NCBI GenBank assembly: GCA_029215795.1
Contig: JARDYH010000001.1
Location: 227,753,654-227,817,653 of the forward strand
Direction: 5' to 3'
DNA from: Anniella stebbinsi
Lineage: Eukaryota; Chordata; Lepidosauria; Squamata; Anniellidae
DNA: 64,000 nt
Notes under the pieces: model-generated
The model's database searches: none
What the model was told of the DNA's origin: nothing
The model's input: the letters and a program-made list of their open reading frames with translations, nothing else
Program-made: the position numbers and the translations under genes
Shown: piece by piece, positions 31,232 through 41,775 of the stretch
How positions within the stretch are numbered: the first letter of the stretch is position 1
Layout: each line of letters opens with the position of its first letter

Positions 31232-31558
31232 GATATTTTTTACATAGCAAATTGTCTTTTCTATTGGTCCTTATTAGTGCACTACCTTCTTCCCCACCCT
31301 CTTCCAACCCCACTTCCTCCCCCACCCCATTCCCCTCCCTCCCTCCCCCCTCCCTTCCCCTCCCCCAATTATTCATCCCCCCTCGTGCCCGAGGAGTTAA
31401 CCTCATCCAAAGACCTAAGATCAATCCGGGGGGGGGGGGGGAGACGCCCTTCCAGGATTCCCAGCGACAGCCACCCTCACTCCCCGGTCAGTTTATATAT
31501 CTCTCGTCATCCGCTAGCTTATATTTAAATTCTCTGTCTTAATAAGAAAAACTTTCTT
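31232..31558 (-). other. L1 inter-ORF spacer with G-rich tract
   Basis: Plus-strand 31285-31367 is almost pure C/T, so the L1 sense strand carries many G runs of three to six. On the other strand a run of 14 G sits at 31428-31441. The spacer is about 330 bp; the human L1 spacer is far shorter. Confidence 0.7.
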
Positions 31559-32635
31559 CTATTTTCTGCTTCCAGCTGCTCCTTTGTCCGGATCCATTAT
31601 TCCCAACTCTTGTAGTAATTGTATGCCTTGTTCTGATGATGTAATCCTGTACTTTCGATCCTTCCACTGAAACTTCAAAAACACTGGATAGCCCCACGTG
31701 TATCTCACATTCTTCTTCATCAAGACTGCTGTACAAACTTTCACAGTTTTTCTCCAATTGATTGTCTCCGAACATAAATCTTGATATACTTGTACTGGAG
31801 TTGATTGATACTTCATTCTCTCTGGGGCTTGTCTCGCAATTTTCATAAATTCCACTTTTTTATAATAATTCGCAAACTTTATGATGATATCTCTAGGCAT
31901 TACTCCGCTTCTTCTGCCTCCAATTCTATGTATTCTTTCCATGTCCCATTCTTCTCATGCAATATCTGGAGTTATATCCTTAATCCACCCCATAACTCGA
32001 TCTCTCAAAATTCTGGGGTTTTCACCCGATGATTCTGGAAAGAATCTGAGACGAAGGTTAGAGCGTCTTGCCCGATCCTCCAAATCAATCATTTTCAGCT
32101 GCATTGAGTCAAATTTTTCCGTCTGGTTCTGTATGGCTATTTCATTTGCCATAGCTTTTCTCTTCACCTTTTCAATCCTTGAATTGGCCTCCTTCATTTG
32201 CCTTTTCATTTCTGAAATACTTCTATCTATTTGAACCGTAACTCCCATCAACACCTCTTTTTTCAGGGATTCATTGCTTTCTTCCATCATTTTTTGCATC
32301 TTTTCATTATTATGTGTCATCATCTGCTGCATCATGTCTTTAATGTTCTCTACCAGCTCTGTCTGCTGCGTTGTAGCGTCTGATGTTTTAGATCTAGCTG
32401 CAGCTGCCTTTGGGTCAACTCCTCCCTCCATCCCTTCCTTCTCCCTTCTGGTTTTCTGGGAGTCTTTGTTATTATTATTGTTATTTTTGCCACTTGAGGT
32501 CGGCATCTGAGATTCCACTCTAGCCAATCTGGCTGCTGTATTATCCGATGGTCTCCCAATAGACTTATTTCTCAGCCAAAGCGGAATTTTCTGTTGTTTT
32601 TTTAGAGTCTTTCTTTGACATTGGATCTGATCCAA
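31559..32635 (-). pseudogene. L1 ORF1 (RNA-binding protein), with stop
   Basis: About 358 codons. The N-terminal half has a basic start, an Asn run (GKNNNNNN) and a long heptad-rich coiled coil (about residues 90-190: MMQQMMTHNNEKMQKMMEES, then ISEMKRQMKEANSRIEKVKR). Then comes the RRM entry LEDRARRSNLRL, which is the L1 ORF1 hallmark. A TGA at 31955-31957 interrupts it; the same frame resumes with ERIHRIGG and the C-terminal domain (31559-31942). The open frame has no ATG at its start. An ATG at 32621 in another frame opens a short Lys/Ser-rich run, so an N-terminal frameshift is also likely. The TGA could come from a CGA codon by deamination. Confidence 0.85.
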
Positions 32636-32867
32636 CCCAGACGCTGTAGAGGTTAAAAGCGAAAGTAGCCTGTTCCGGCTACAGCAGTTTTCAAAATTAG
32701 TTCTTTCAAAGCCTTTTAGCCTCTGTTATCTGTCCCACACAATATTTTTTTCCTTTCTGCTCACATTTGACGAGACTATTAGCTTTACATTTTATTTACG
32801 ACCGGAGCTCGAGAAATTGCCGCTCGCCCGTCAGCCCCGGAAGTCCATCCCCCCTCTCAAACTATCC

Positions 32868-33149
32868 TAGGGTGACCAGATAAAATCCAGGGAATTTCAG
32901 CCAGTGTCATTTGTATGCAATTAGTTCCTGGTGATATTCCCTCTTCATCACAACAGTTAAAGTTGCAGGGGCCCTGCCTTCTTTTGTATCTGGTCACTCT
33001 AGTATAGTGCCTGCACCTTTAACTGTTGTGATGAAGAGGGAATATCACCAGGAACTAATTGCATACAAATGACACTGGCTGAAATTCCCTTTTCTCTACA
33101 ACTGTTAAAGTTACAGGAGCCCTGACCTGGATTTTATCTGGTCAGCCTA
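32868..33149. mobile_element. Foldback MITE, copy C, with perfect 8-bp TSD
   Basis: Starts TAGGGTGACCAGATAAAATC and ends ATCTGGTCAGCCTA, flanked by identical AACTATCC octamers at 32860-32867 and 33150-33157. Compared with the copy at 2417 the left arm lacks about 37 bp after GATAAAATCCAG, so the palindrome is asymmetric. It inserted at or just outside the L1 5' edge. Confidence 0.92.
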
Positions 33150-33248
33150 AACTATCCTCTCTGCGTGGACTCTGCATATGCTCTGTAATTCAAGACTCTA
33201 CCCCAAGTAGGTAATATGTATCTAGCTAAGTTGATTTTATTTGGAATT

Positions 33249-33285
33249 GTGTGTGTGTGTGTGTGTGTGCGTGAGAGAGAGAGAG
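33249..33285. repeat. (GT)n then (GA)n microsatellite
   Basis: About ten GT units, a C interruption, then six or seven GA units. Confidence 0.95.
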
Positions 33286-33289
33286 TGAT

Positions 33290-35840
33290 TGTTGCTTTTC
33301 CTTGTTTTTTGTACCCCGCCTCACCCCCCCCCCCCATAAACTTCTATTTTATATTTGCACATTTGGCTGTGCTTTAAAAGGGACATTCTCATTAAAACCC
33401 ATTCCCCATGGGAAGGACTGCACAGTTAGAATTTCACAAAAGCCTGCCAAATCCTGTTTCTGGGCTTTGGGCAATAAAATCTAAAGTGCCTTAAAAATCC
33501 TAGAGTTGGGTTTAAGAAAGGACTCCTTGGCCAAACTCCCCATGCAGCTGGGTTTTGGCTGGCAGTAAACCACACTTCTTAAAGGGTCATCAGCAGGCCT
33601 TCCTTCCCTACCTGCATTAATGTAGCCAGCCTGAGTAGTCACACAGGTCACCTGGTAACAGTCTTCATCTCTATAGTGAGATGTACTGTATTTCTATTTA
33701 AATGATAGTAATAATTTCTAAATTTGCAACTATACATGCAAATTTGCATATGCTTTTTTGTGCAACTCTGTGTCCTCGTTTATCCTCTTTTCTTATTTTT
33801 GCAATGTGTAACTGGCCACCCTCTGTCTTCCCCACTATGGTGAGATATATTGAATTTCTATTGAAATTATATTATTTATGCACTTGCATCTAGAAATATA
33901 AATGAGTATATGCAAATTTTATAGAAAACCTTTATAGAAATTTGTCCTATTTTGTGAGCGATCCAATCCCCTTTTCGGGGGGGGGGGGATGCTCAAGTGA
34001 AACCCACTTAACACATTGTTCTGTCCCAATTCTGAATGTAGTTTATTACATGCATTTTTACAGGAGTTGTTGCTGTGATGATAACTTTTTGCATTCTCTA
34101 GCACACATTTTGTATGTTTTGGTACATGTAATAATTTATGTAATACAACTTATACTTAACTAAACAATTTAATCGAAACAAGAAAAATCTTTTTGCTTTT
34201 TGACTGCACAGCTAAAAGGGATTCAGTAAATGCACATGCGACTTTTAAAATCTGTGTATTTAATTTTTTAAAAAATCAACATTACATTGTTAAAATAAAA
34301 ATCTGTCCCTCTGTCAGACCAATGTTGGTTTGATGATTATCTTGATATTAACTGCTTTACTTGAGTAAGCAAAGAAGAAGTAAAATACCAGTCAGACCAG
34401 CTGTCAATTCACTGAGTATTGTACTATGGTTATTAAAAACACCCAAAAGATATACCTTTGTGGTTCAGTCTTTTGAATTGGAATCAGAATATTAATTTAG
34501 GCCCGAAGCATGATTAAACATTGAAAGGCCCCTTAAGAGTTTTCACCAAATTTTCTTGGATTTCTCTTTATTGGGTCTTCCCAGTCTCTGTTTAGCGCTG
34601 TAATTGCTTTGTTCCATTGTTGATAGGTTAAACCACAGTGTGATTTTCTCCATGTCATAATATTTAAGAGGACGGCTCAATGTTCCATGTGCTTGATGTG
34701 TTGCTGAGACACAGGCAGCATAAAGGAAGGGTTTTATTGTTTGTTTTTTGTGCAGCCTGCAAAAAAAAAAAAAAACACAGGAAAATGTCTTGGCTATGTA
34801 GTTTGATAGTGTTATTCTTCAGCTCTATGCCAGCCTTTAAAATGTAAACTTAGATTGTGAGAATTAGTGTAATTAAAACTGCCAGATTATCATGAGATCT
34901 TCATTGTATACCAGGTAAGTGCAGAAATAATACCAGGTAAGTGCTTGGCATGTGTATATCAAGGATGCCATATAGAGGCTGTATATGAAAAGGCATTTTG
35001 TACATTTGGTCTGGAAAAATCCAGCTGCAGCTAATACAAAATGCTGCTACCCAGGTATTGACTGGAGAGTAGGGACAGGGGAGAATTTTGTTTGGTCTGC
35101 ATTTTTAAGTGAAGCGACCTAATTCACACTTTCCAGACTAACATGTGAATCCGAACACAGTTATCCGTTGGTTGCACATGTCTGCAAATGTTGTGTTGCA
35201 GTGCTTGGCTCAGGAGTACAAAAGTTTATATATTGAGGAAAACTCCATACGAAAAGCAATGCGAATGTTCAAGTGCTTAAAAAAAAATTAGATGAATGTG
35301 GAAATGGGACAGAATGGTTTGATGACAGCCGCAAGGCCCAGTGCCAGGACAGTCTCCTGCATCCTGCTGCTGCAGTCGCCCCAGAAGCCAAGAGAGACTT
35401 GAAAGAGGAGCTCCTGCCAGGAGCCAAAACTACTCTCAACGGAGGAAGAGGAGCCTCGAATCTGCCTGACCCAGGCTGGGCCGCCTCCTCTGAGTGACGC
35501 ATGCAAAACTGACATGGACTTTATATAGACTGCTTTGCCTACCTCTGCTGCAAAGAGGCAATCAGAACATACTACACCCAATTTGCTTGATGTACGCTGC
35601 TTGCTAGTCTGTTTCCAATTCAAAGATTTTTAAACTGTGAAGCCCTAAACAGCTTGGGACATGGGTACCTTAAGGGTCACCTCAGACATGTTGCTCTGCA
35701 CACGCTCCTTCATCATCTGAGGCTCTTCTCCAGATTCTTTGGCCATCTGAAGCTTAGTGAGTGATCTCAAGGAGCTGTAGCACCCCCACTATGGGATGCT
35801 TTCCCAATTGAGATGCGCCAGGCCCCAGTGGTATATGACA
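33290..35840. other. Non-coding stretch with a diverged duplication
   Basis: No gene. Around 33675-33900 two segments about 160 bp apart share GTGAGATRTA-TGTATTTCTATT and ATGCAAATTTGCATATGC-like words; related text is at 40740-40860, so this is probably an uncharacterised repeat. At 34908-34938 the word TACCAGGTAAGT occurs twice. Poly-C and poly-G runs lie near 33326 and 33979. Confidence 0.35.
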
Positions 35841-35841
35841 G

Positions 35842-36186
35842 CAGTACAGAACCACTTATAGGCCAAAGGCCAAATTCCATTTTGGAGCTCTCAGGAGCCA
35901 CATTCCAGTGGTAGGTGGAGCCAAAGGCAAAAGGGGTAGGGCTAGAAATACCAGCATGTTTTAACTTAAAGGTCTTGCTGTTAGAAACTAAGCCTTAGGA
36001 GAGATGTTTCAACATTTCAGAATAGGGAAACAACTGTATAAAAGTTGAGGAACCACCAAATGATCGATGACTGTGGGAAAGGGGGACTAGAAAAGGGGTG
36101 TGGCTTTATGGGGAACCCTTGAGGCCTGGATTGGGACCCTAGGAGTGCTAGGGTTTGGCCCCTGGGCCTAAGGCTCTGCATCCCTG
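35842..36186 (-). mobile_element. hAT-like MITE, copy 3, minus strand
   Basis: Inverse of the elements at 4863 and 14550: it shares GCTGTTAGAAACTAAGCCTT and GAGATGTTTCAACATTTC, and ends in GCATCCCTG (the complement of CAGGGATGC). The surrounding octamers TATATGAC and TATATGTT match only in part. Confidence 0.55.
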
Positions 36187-36518
36187 CTATATGTTTTACA
36201 TTTGGTCAAAACCTGAAGGAAGGCCTGCATTATTTCTCTCTTCATTATTTATATGCCACGTCTGTTTTCCTTTTCTGGCCCTCACTTTGGGTATGTGGTG
36301 GTGGGTGGGTGGATATGTTGCTGTTTTGCTTGATTTTAGAATTTCTGGTTTTGTGATGTGATTATCTTCTGAAGGCTGTTTCCTAAATTTCTTTCTATTG
36401 TATATGCATTTTAATGTTATAAGCTACTTTCTGCTTGCTTCTGAAAAAAAATGGATGTAAGATTTAAAACCCAATAAACAAGCCAGTTGGTGGTGCAGGT
36501 GTCAAAATTAGGGGTGTG

Positions 36519-36652
36519 CATCGGATCGGATCCGATCCACGATCCGAATCCGATCCGACCCAAAATCGGGAAAATCCGATCCGATCCGATCCGGACAACC
36601 TCCGATCCGATCCGATCCGATCCGATGAGGTCCGATCCGGATCGGACGCCAT
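36519..36652. repeat. Left GATCC/CCGAT pentamer tract
   Basis: Runs of (CCGAT)n broken by short spacers, with a CpG in every unit. It is not an exact mirror of the right tract, so repeat number evolves faster than the rest of the arm. Confidence 0.9.
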
Positions 36653-36696
36653 TTTGAATGCTTTTTCCCATAGCCAAGTATTGTTTTACAAAAACG

Positions 36697-37560
36697 CCTA
36701 TAACTTTTTCATTTTTAAAGATAGAAGGATGAAACTTGGGCACATTGTAGACTGGTTAGGGGTAGTTATCTGTGAGAAATTTCAGAAAGATTGGTGCATG
36801 CATTTTGTGGCAATTAATTTTTTAATAAATACCCAGGAATGCCTATAACTTTGTCATTTTTAAAGTTACACACATGAAACTTTGCCACATTGTAGGGGGT
36901 ACCTTGGGACCTATGTGTGTGAAATTTCAGAAACGTAGGTGCTTGTCTTGTGTGGCAATTAATTTTTAGAAAAATGGGTAGTAGTGGGGTAAATACAGTT
37001 ACGCCTCCCATTTTTTATTTTTGAAGATACAAACAGGAAACTTGGGCACATTACAGGTACCACTTGCCTTGATATGTGTGTGAAATTTCAGAAACATTGG
37101 AGCTTTCCTTGTGTGGCAATTAATTTTTGAAACAATGAGGAAAGAAACACCTATAACTTTGTCATTTTTAAAGTTACACACATGAAACTTTGCCACATTG
37201 TAGGTGGTACCTTGGGACCCATGTGTGTGAAATTTCGGAAACGTAGGTGCTTGCCTTGTGTGGCAATTAATTTTTTAATAAATACCCAGGAATGCCTATA
37301 ACTTTGTCATTTTTAAAGTTACACACATGAAACTTTGCCACATTGTAGGCGGTACCTTGGGACCTATGTGTGTGAAATTTCGGAAACGTAGGTGCTTGCC
37401 TTGTGTGGCAATTAATTTTAGAAAAATGGGTAGTGGTGGGGTAAATACAGTTACGCCTCCCACTTTTTTATTTTTGAAGATACAAACAGGAAACATGGGC
37501 ACATTACAGGTACCACTTGGCTTGATATGTGTGTAAAATTTCAGAATGATAGGTCCAGGC
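36697..37560. repeat. Left-arm array of six ~150-bp modules
   Basis: Module starts (CCTATAACTTT or CCTCCCATTTT) fall at 36697, 36842, 37003, 37150, 37295 and 37456, giving spacings of 145, 161, 147, 145 and 161. Each has CATTTTTAAAGNTA, ATGAAACTTNGNCACATTGTAG, GTGTGAAATTTC and TGTGGCAATTAATTTTT. The 145/161 pair repeats, so there is a higher-order unit. Confidence 0.88.
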
Positions 37561-37796
37561 ATTTGATGGCTATGGAATTTTTAAATTACATGTTTCAAAA
37601 AAATTTCTACAGAGGCCAGGTCTTCCCCTCCCGCTTCCCGCGAAGAAAAGGAAACACTCTCTCGTCTCGATCCCTTTGAAGTTGCTAGTAGTATCCATTA
37701 CAGGGCTCGTGTTTCCTTTCCTCCTTTCACTTTTCAAGCAGAACGGCTGAGCCTAGCTGAGTTTTGCAGCCATGCGTGCAAGGAAGGATCACTCTG

Positions 37797-37915
37797 GTCT
37801 CGATCCCTTTGATCCTTGGTAGTATCCATTACAGGGCTCGTGTCTGCTTTCACTTTGTACTCAAGCAGACACGAGCCCTGTAATGGATACTACCAAGGAT
37901 CAAAGGGATCGAGAC
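37797..37915. repeat. Central 52-bp hairpin of the snapback element
   Basis: 37797-37848 and 37864-37915 are perfect inverted copies (GTCTCGATCCCTTTGATCC ... GGATCAAAGGGATCGAGAC) around a 15-nt loop. A second, diverged version of the left arm segment lies at 37672-37723. Confidence 0.93.
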
Positions 37916-38039
37916 GAGAGAGTGTTTCCTTTTCTTCGCGGGAAGCGGGAGGGGAAGACCTGGCCTCTGTAGAAATTTTTTTGAAACATGTAATTTAAAA
38001 ATTCCATAGCCATCAAATGCCTGGACCTATCATTCTGAA

Positions 38040-39025
38040 ATTTCTGACACATATCTACCCCTAACCCATCTACAAAGTGAGCAATGTTCAGACTTCTAAC
38101 TTTTAAAATAAAAAAGTTATAGGCGTTTCTTTCCTCATTGTTTCAAAAATACCTTGCCACCACATGCCTGGACCCAGCTGTCTGAAATTTTACACACATA
38201 TCAAGCCAAGTGGTACCTGTAATGTGCCCATGTTTCCTGTTTGTATCTTCAAAAATAAAAAAGTGGGAGGCGTAACTGTATTTACCCCACCACTACCCAT
38301 TTTTCTAAAATTAATTGCCACACAAGGCAAGCACCTACGTTTCCGAAATTTCACACACATAGGTCCCAAGGTACCGCCTACAATGTGGCAAAGTTTCATG
38401 TGTGTAACTTTAAAAATGACAAAGTTATAGGCATTCCTGGGTATTTATTAAAAAATTAATTGCCACACAAGGCAAGCACCTACGTTTCCGAAATTTCACA
38501 CACATGGGTCCCAAGGTACCACCTACAATGTGGCAAAGTTTCATGTGTGTAACTTTAAAAATGACAAAGTTATAGGTGTTTCTTTCCTCATTGTTTCAAA
38601 AATTAATTGCCACACAAGGAAAGCTCCAATGTTTCTGAAATTTCACACACATATCAAGGCAAGTGGTACCTGTAATGTGCCCAAGTTTCCTGTTTGTATC
38701 TTCAAAAATAAAAAAATGGGAGGCGTAACTGTATTTACCCCACTACTACCCATTTTTCTAAAAATTAATTGCCACACAAGACAAGCACCTACGTTTCTGA
38801 AATTTCACACACATAGGTCCCAAGGTACCCCCTACAATGTGGCAAAGTTTCATGTGTGTAACTTTAAAAATGACAAAGTTATAGGCATTCCTGGGTATTT
38901 ATTAAAAAATTAATTGCCACAAAATGCATGCACCAATCTTTCTGAAATTTCTCACAGACAACTACCCCTAACCAGTCTACAATGTGCCCAAGTTTCATCC
39001 TTCTATCTTTAAAAATGAAAAAGTT
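38040..39025. repeat. Right-arm array of seven ~150-bp modules
   Basis: Inverted counterparts of the left modules, with AAAGTTATAGG or GGGAGGCG marks near 38113, 38263, 38424, 38567, 38715, 38875 and 39022. The innermost (38040-38185) has no partner in the left arm. Confidence 0.85.
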
Positions 39026-39077
39026 ATAGGCGTTTTTGTAAAACAATACTTGGCTATGGGAAAAAGCATTCAAAATG

Positions 39078-39192
39078 GCGTCCGATCCGGATCGGACATC
39101 TGGTCCGATCCGATCCGACCAGCCTCCGATCCGATCCGATCCGATCCGACCCCCCAGGTCCGATTCCGATCCGCTATCCGATCCGATCCGGG
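39078..39192. repeat. Right GATCC/CCGAT pentamer tract
   Basis: Same pentamer as the left tract in different array lengths, with insertions such as ACCCCCCAGGT. Confidence 0.9.
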
Positions 39193-39794
39193 GGGTCAGT
39201 GCACATCCCTAGTCAAAATGTGATGCTGGCTCTTAGGAGTTGACTTCTGAGGAGTTGAAGTAATCTCGGAAGTCTCACGAGTCAGGGAACTTCTGGGAGA
39301 GACTGGGAAGCCACCGAGGATGTGTCTGCCTAGCCCTGCATCCTGCTGTCTCCTGAACTGGTTCAGGAGACAGACACAGGGTTAGGCAGATGCGTGCTCG
39401 GTGGCTTCCGGGAGAGGTGGGGAAGCCAGCGAGTGAGAGACAGCAGGACGCAGTGCTAGGTAGACGCATAATCTGCAGACACATCGCTCTGTGGTTTCTG
39501 GGTGGGGAAGCCAGCGAGCCTATGGTCACCCCTAACTTCTGTCCATGTCTGGAGAGCAAATGGCACTACCAAAGCATTTTGGAGTACAAACTAATATGTC
39601 TGACATATTCCTAGGGAGAGGCAAAGACTTCTTAATGGACGAGAAGATGGATGTTCAATAAAGGCAAATCATTGCTCCTGACGCCAGTACTGTTGTTCAC
39701 CATCAGTACCAGGTAATTCCATTGACCAGAATGCCCTTTACTCAGGGCCTTCTCAAACCTGGATTTGATTCTGTAGTTAGCTGCTTCAGTAAAA

Positions 39795-39990
39795 GGGAGA
39801 ACAGCCATAGCTCAGTGGTAGAGCACCTGCTTTGCATGCCGAAGGTCCCAGGTTTGATTGCCGGCCTATCCAGGACAGCAAGAGTTCCTGCCTGAACTGG
39901 GGAGCTGCTTCCAGTCAGTGTCAACAATACTGGCTAGATAGACCTAAGGTCTGACTTGGTATAAGGCAGCTTCCTATGTTCCTAATGTGT
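39795..39990 (+). mobile_element. tRNA-Ala-derived SINE, plus strand
   Basis: The head closely follows tRNA-Ala(TGC): TAGCTCAGTGGTAGAGCACC, anticodon region TTTGCATGC, B box GGTTTGATTGC (39851-39861). Body: TTCCTGCCTGAACTGGGGAG, CAGTCAGTGTCAACAATACT, then the tail GGTATAAGGCAGCTTCCTAT. This is the best-preserved member in the window. It is not a functional tRNA gene; the 3' half continues into the SINE body. Confidence 0.88.
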
Positions 39991-39999
39991 TAAAACATG

Positions 40000-41500
40000 C
40001 CTGGAATATGTCAAATTTAGATATCAATGTCAATCAGTATAATCTTTATCAGTCCAGCTGCTGCTATTTTTCTACAGTCTTTTCAGTGCCACTATGCAAA
40101 CCCAACTGATATTCTGGCCTGGCTGTCAGCAAGTTTCCAAAGCTACTGACAGAGTGAGAAACTTGCAGTGTAGTATATTGGAGTCCACCAATAGCTCTTG
40201 TGACCTCAGACTGCCTGTTGAAGTCGCTGCTCATTTAACAACATTCTTTAATTTGTATTTTAATTGGTATAGACTGTAATTCCATAATGATCAAACTAGC
40301 TTACACTTCATACCTTCTGTTCTGTTATTGCTCATTTCATTAAAGACCAAGAGAGTGACAGAGAAGATAGTAAAAGGCCCTGCATTAAAATAAAAATAAA
40401 AATCCACATGCAACAAAATTGTTCTACAGCATTTTAATGCATGGGTGCCATTATTTATTTAACTAGCCATATTAATTGCCAAACACCTGAATTGTGGAGC
40501 TTTTGTAATAATGAGCCAAGGAGAAGTCAGACCATGAGCATCAAGGAAATGGAAACCTTCTTGGGAATCTAGAGCGGCCAGGTGTCCTCTTTTTGAAAGG
40601 ACAGTTCTCTAATCAAAGGGCAGCCAGAGGACCATTCTCTGTTTGAAGGTCTGTCCTGTCCAGGCCCAGTTAAAGAACCATCAGAACTGTTCCCCATCAA
40701 CAGTTAGCAGCTAGATAGCTGGGGTTACCTGGTCACAAACTTCCACAATATGATGAGATATTCTATTTAAATTGTATCTCTACATATAAATTATTGTATG
40801 CATATATTATGTGAATCCATATCCTCTTTTGTCATCTTTTTGAGTGATGCATTTCCTCTTTTTTCTTTTTTTGGCGATTTGTAAGTGGCTACCCCAGGAA
40901 CCAACATTCTGTGGACTTTTGCCCACTACAAAATTTAATGTTAAGCATTACAAATAGTGATGCTATTAATACGAATGATGCTGGAGATTCACATTTTCCT
41001 CCTTCCTACATTATCATTTTCCCATATGTGAGCTGGAAAATTGTTGTGAATGTGTCGAAGCAGATAAATATGCCGGGCTTGGGTATCTTCTTGAGATTAT
41101 TTGCAAAACGTGCAGATTTTCATCGGCTAGATCTAATTGACTTGCAACAGTGTGCGGCATCAGTATGATTATTTTGTGAGTTATCTATATTAGGCTTCCT
41201 GCAAAGAAGACAGGAGGCTATAGATTGATGGTGACGTCCCTGCCACTTCAATTATGATCCAATGGCTTATTTAGGATGGATCTTCACTTTTATATTCTTA
41301 TTTGAATGAGCGCTGCACACAGCATGTCAGTGGTCAAATGAGGCAGAGGAACTACGAGCTGGGCCTTCTCAGCAGGGAAAAATCCTGCAGGCCCAATGGT
41401 GCTGGGATCCTGCTGGGGAAGGTGTCAGGGTAAGGCCCACTCAGAGGGCCTGAGCTGTCACTCAGAAACCTTCTAGGAGATGGCCACTCTCAGTAGGGGT
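40000..41500. other. Non-coding stretch with repeat-like patch
   Basis: No gene. 40570-40720 shares GTCCTCTTTTTGAAAGGACA-type inverted words with 9340-9560. 40740-40900 resembles 33680-33830. Otherwise nothing was recognised. Confidence 0.35.
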
Positions 41501-41533
41501 GTAAACTAAAGTAGAACCATTCTGCTGGTGGTA

Positions 41534-41554
41534 TTATTATTATTATTATTATTG
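41534..41554. repeat. (ATT)n microsatellite
   Basis: Seven ATT units. Confidence 0.95.
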
Positions 41555-41626
41555 ACTTTCCACTTATTTTTTAAAGAAATCTGTCATGCATGATCTTGAA
41601 GTTGCTCTCATGCTATGCTTCTGATA

Positions 41627-41629
<3 letters not shown>

Positions 41630-41673
<44 letters not shown>

Positions 41674-41775
41674 TGCATTTATATACCATCCCATAGCTGA
41701 AGCTCTCTGGGCAGTTTACAAAAACATAGAAATGCAACTGTGAGATACCTACACACCAAAGGGCTTTTAAGCAGC
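41630..41775 (-). mobile_element. LINE tail with (ATT)n, minus strand
   Basis: A 45-bp ATT microsatellite (41630-41674) forms the tail, followed by GCATTTATATACCATCCC and AGCTGAAGCTCTCTGGGC, the box seen in the LINE ends at 15540 and 43690. Confidence 0.75.

Larger units (their letters stand above)
27310..32867 (-). mobile_element. Near-full-length L1 retrotransposon, minus strand
   Basis: L1-clade LINE with both ORFs. Its 3' end is near 27310-27330, just past an AATAAA at about 27331-27336 on the sense strand. ORF2 is 27407-31231, an unusually long G-rich spacer is 31232-31558, ORF1 is 31559-32635 and a 5' region runs up to the MITE that starts at 32868. ORFs are recognisable throughout but carry two frameshifts, a stop and a catalytic substitution, so this copy cannot move by itself. 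The exact 5' end and target duplication could not be set because a MITE sits at that edge. Confidence 0.88.
36509..39211. mobile_element. 2.7-kb snapback (foldback) DNA element with perfect 8-bp TSD
   Basis: Identical octamers GTCAAAAT lie at 36501-36508 and 39212-39219. The element runs from TAGGGGTGTGCA to TGCACATCCCTA and folds almost entirely on itself about a 15-nt loop at 37849-37863. Arms are near-identical by eye where they align. Each arm reads, from outside in: terminal box, GATCC pentamer tract, a unique GTCCGATCCGGATCGGAC block, six modules of 145-161 bp, then a GC-rich core. The arms are not equal: the left has about 130 extra bases at 37669-37797 and the right one extra module at about 38040-38185. 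The 8-bp duplication and TAGGG end point to hAT mobilisation. No transposase frame is present. Confidence 0.93.

Noticed and set aside
38530..38913. 127-codon frame with repeated KFHVCNFKND-like units
   Set aside because: It is the translation of the ~150-bp modules in the snapback arm; the same modules occur in inverse orientation with no matching frame, and no start context or domain is visible.
36697..39025. CRISPR-like array
   Set aside because: Modules are contiguous with no unique spacers, occur inverted, and the setting is a vertebrate genome.
39795..39865. Functional tRNA-Ala gene
   Set aside because: The tRNA similarity runs straight into a SINE body and the acceptor stem is not closed.
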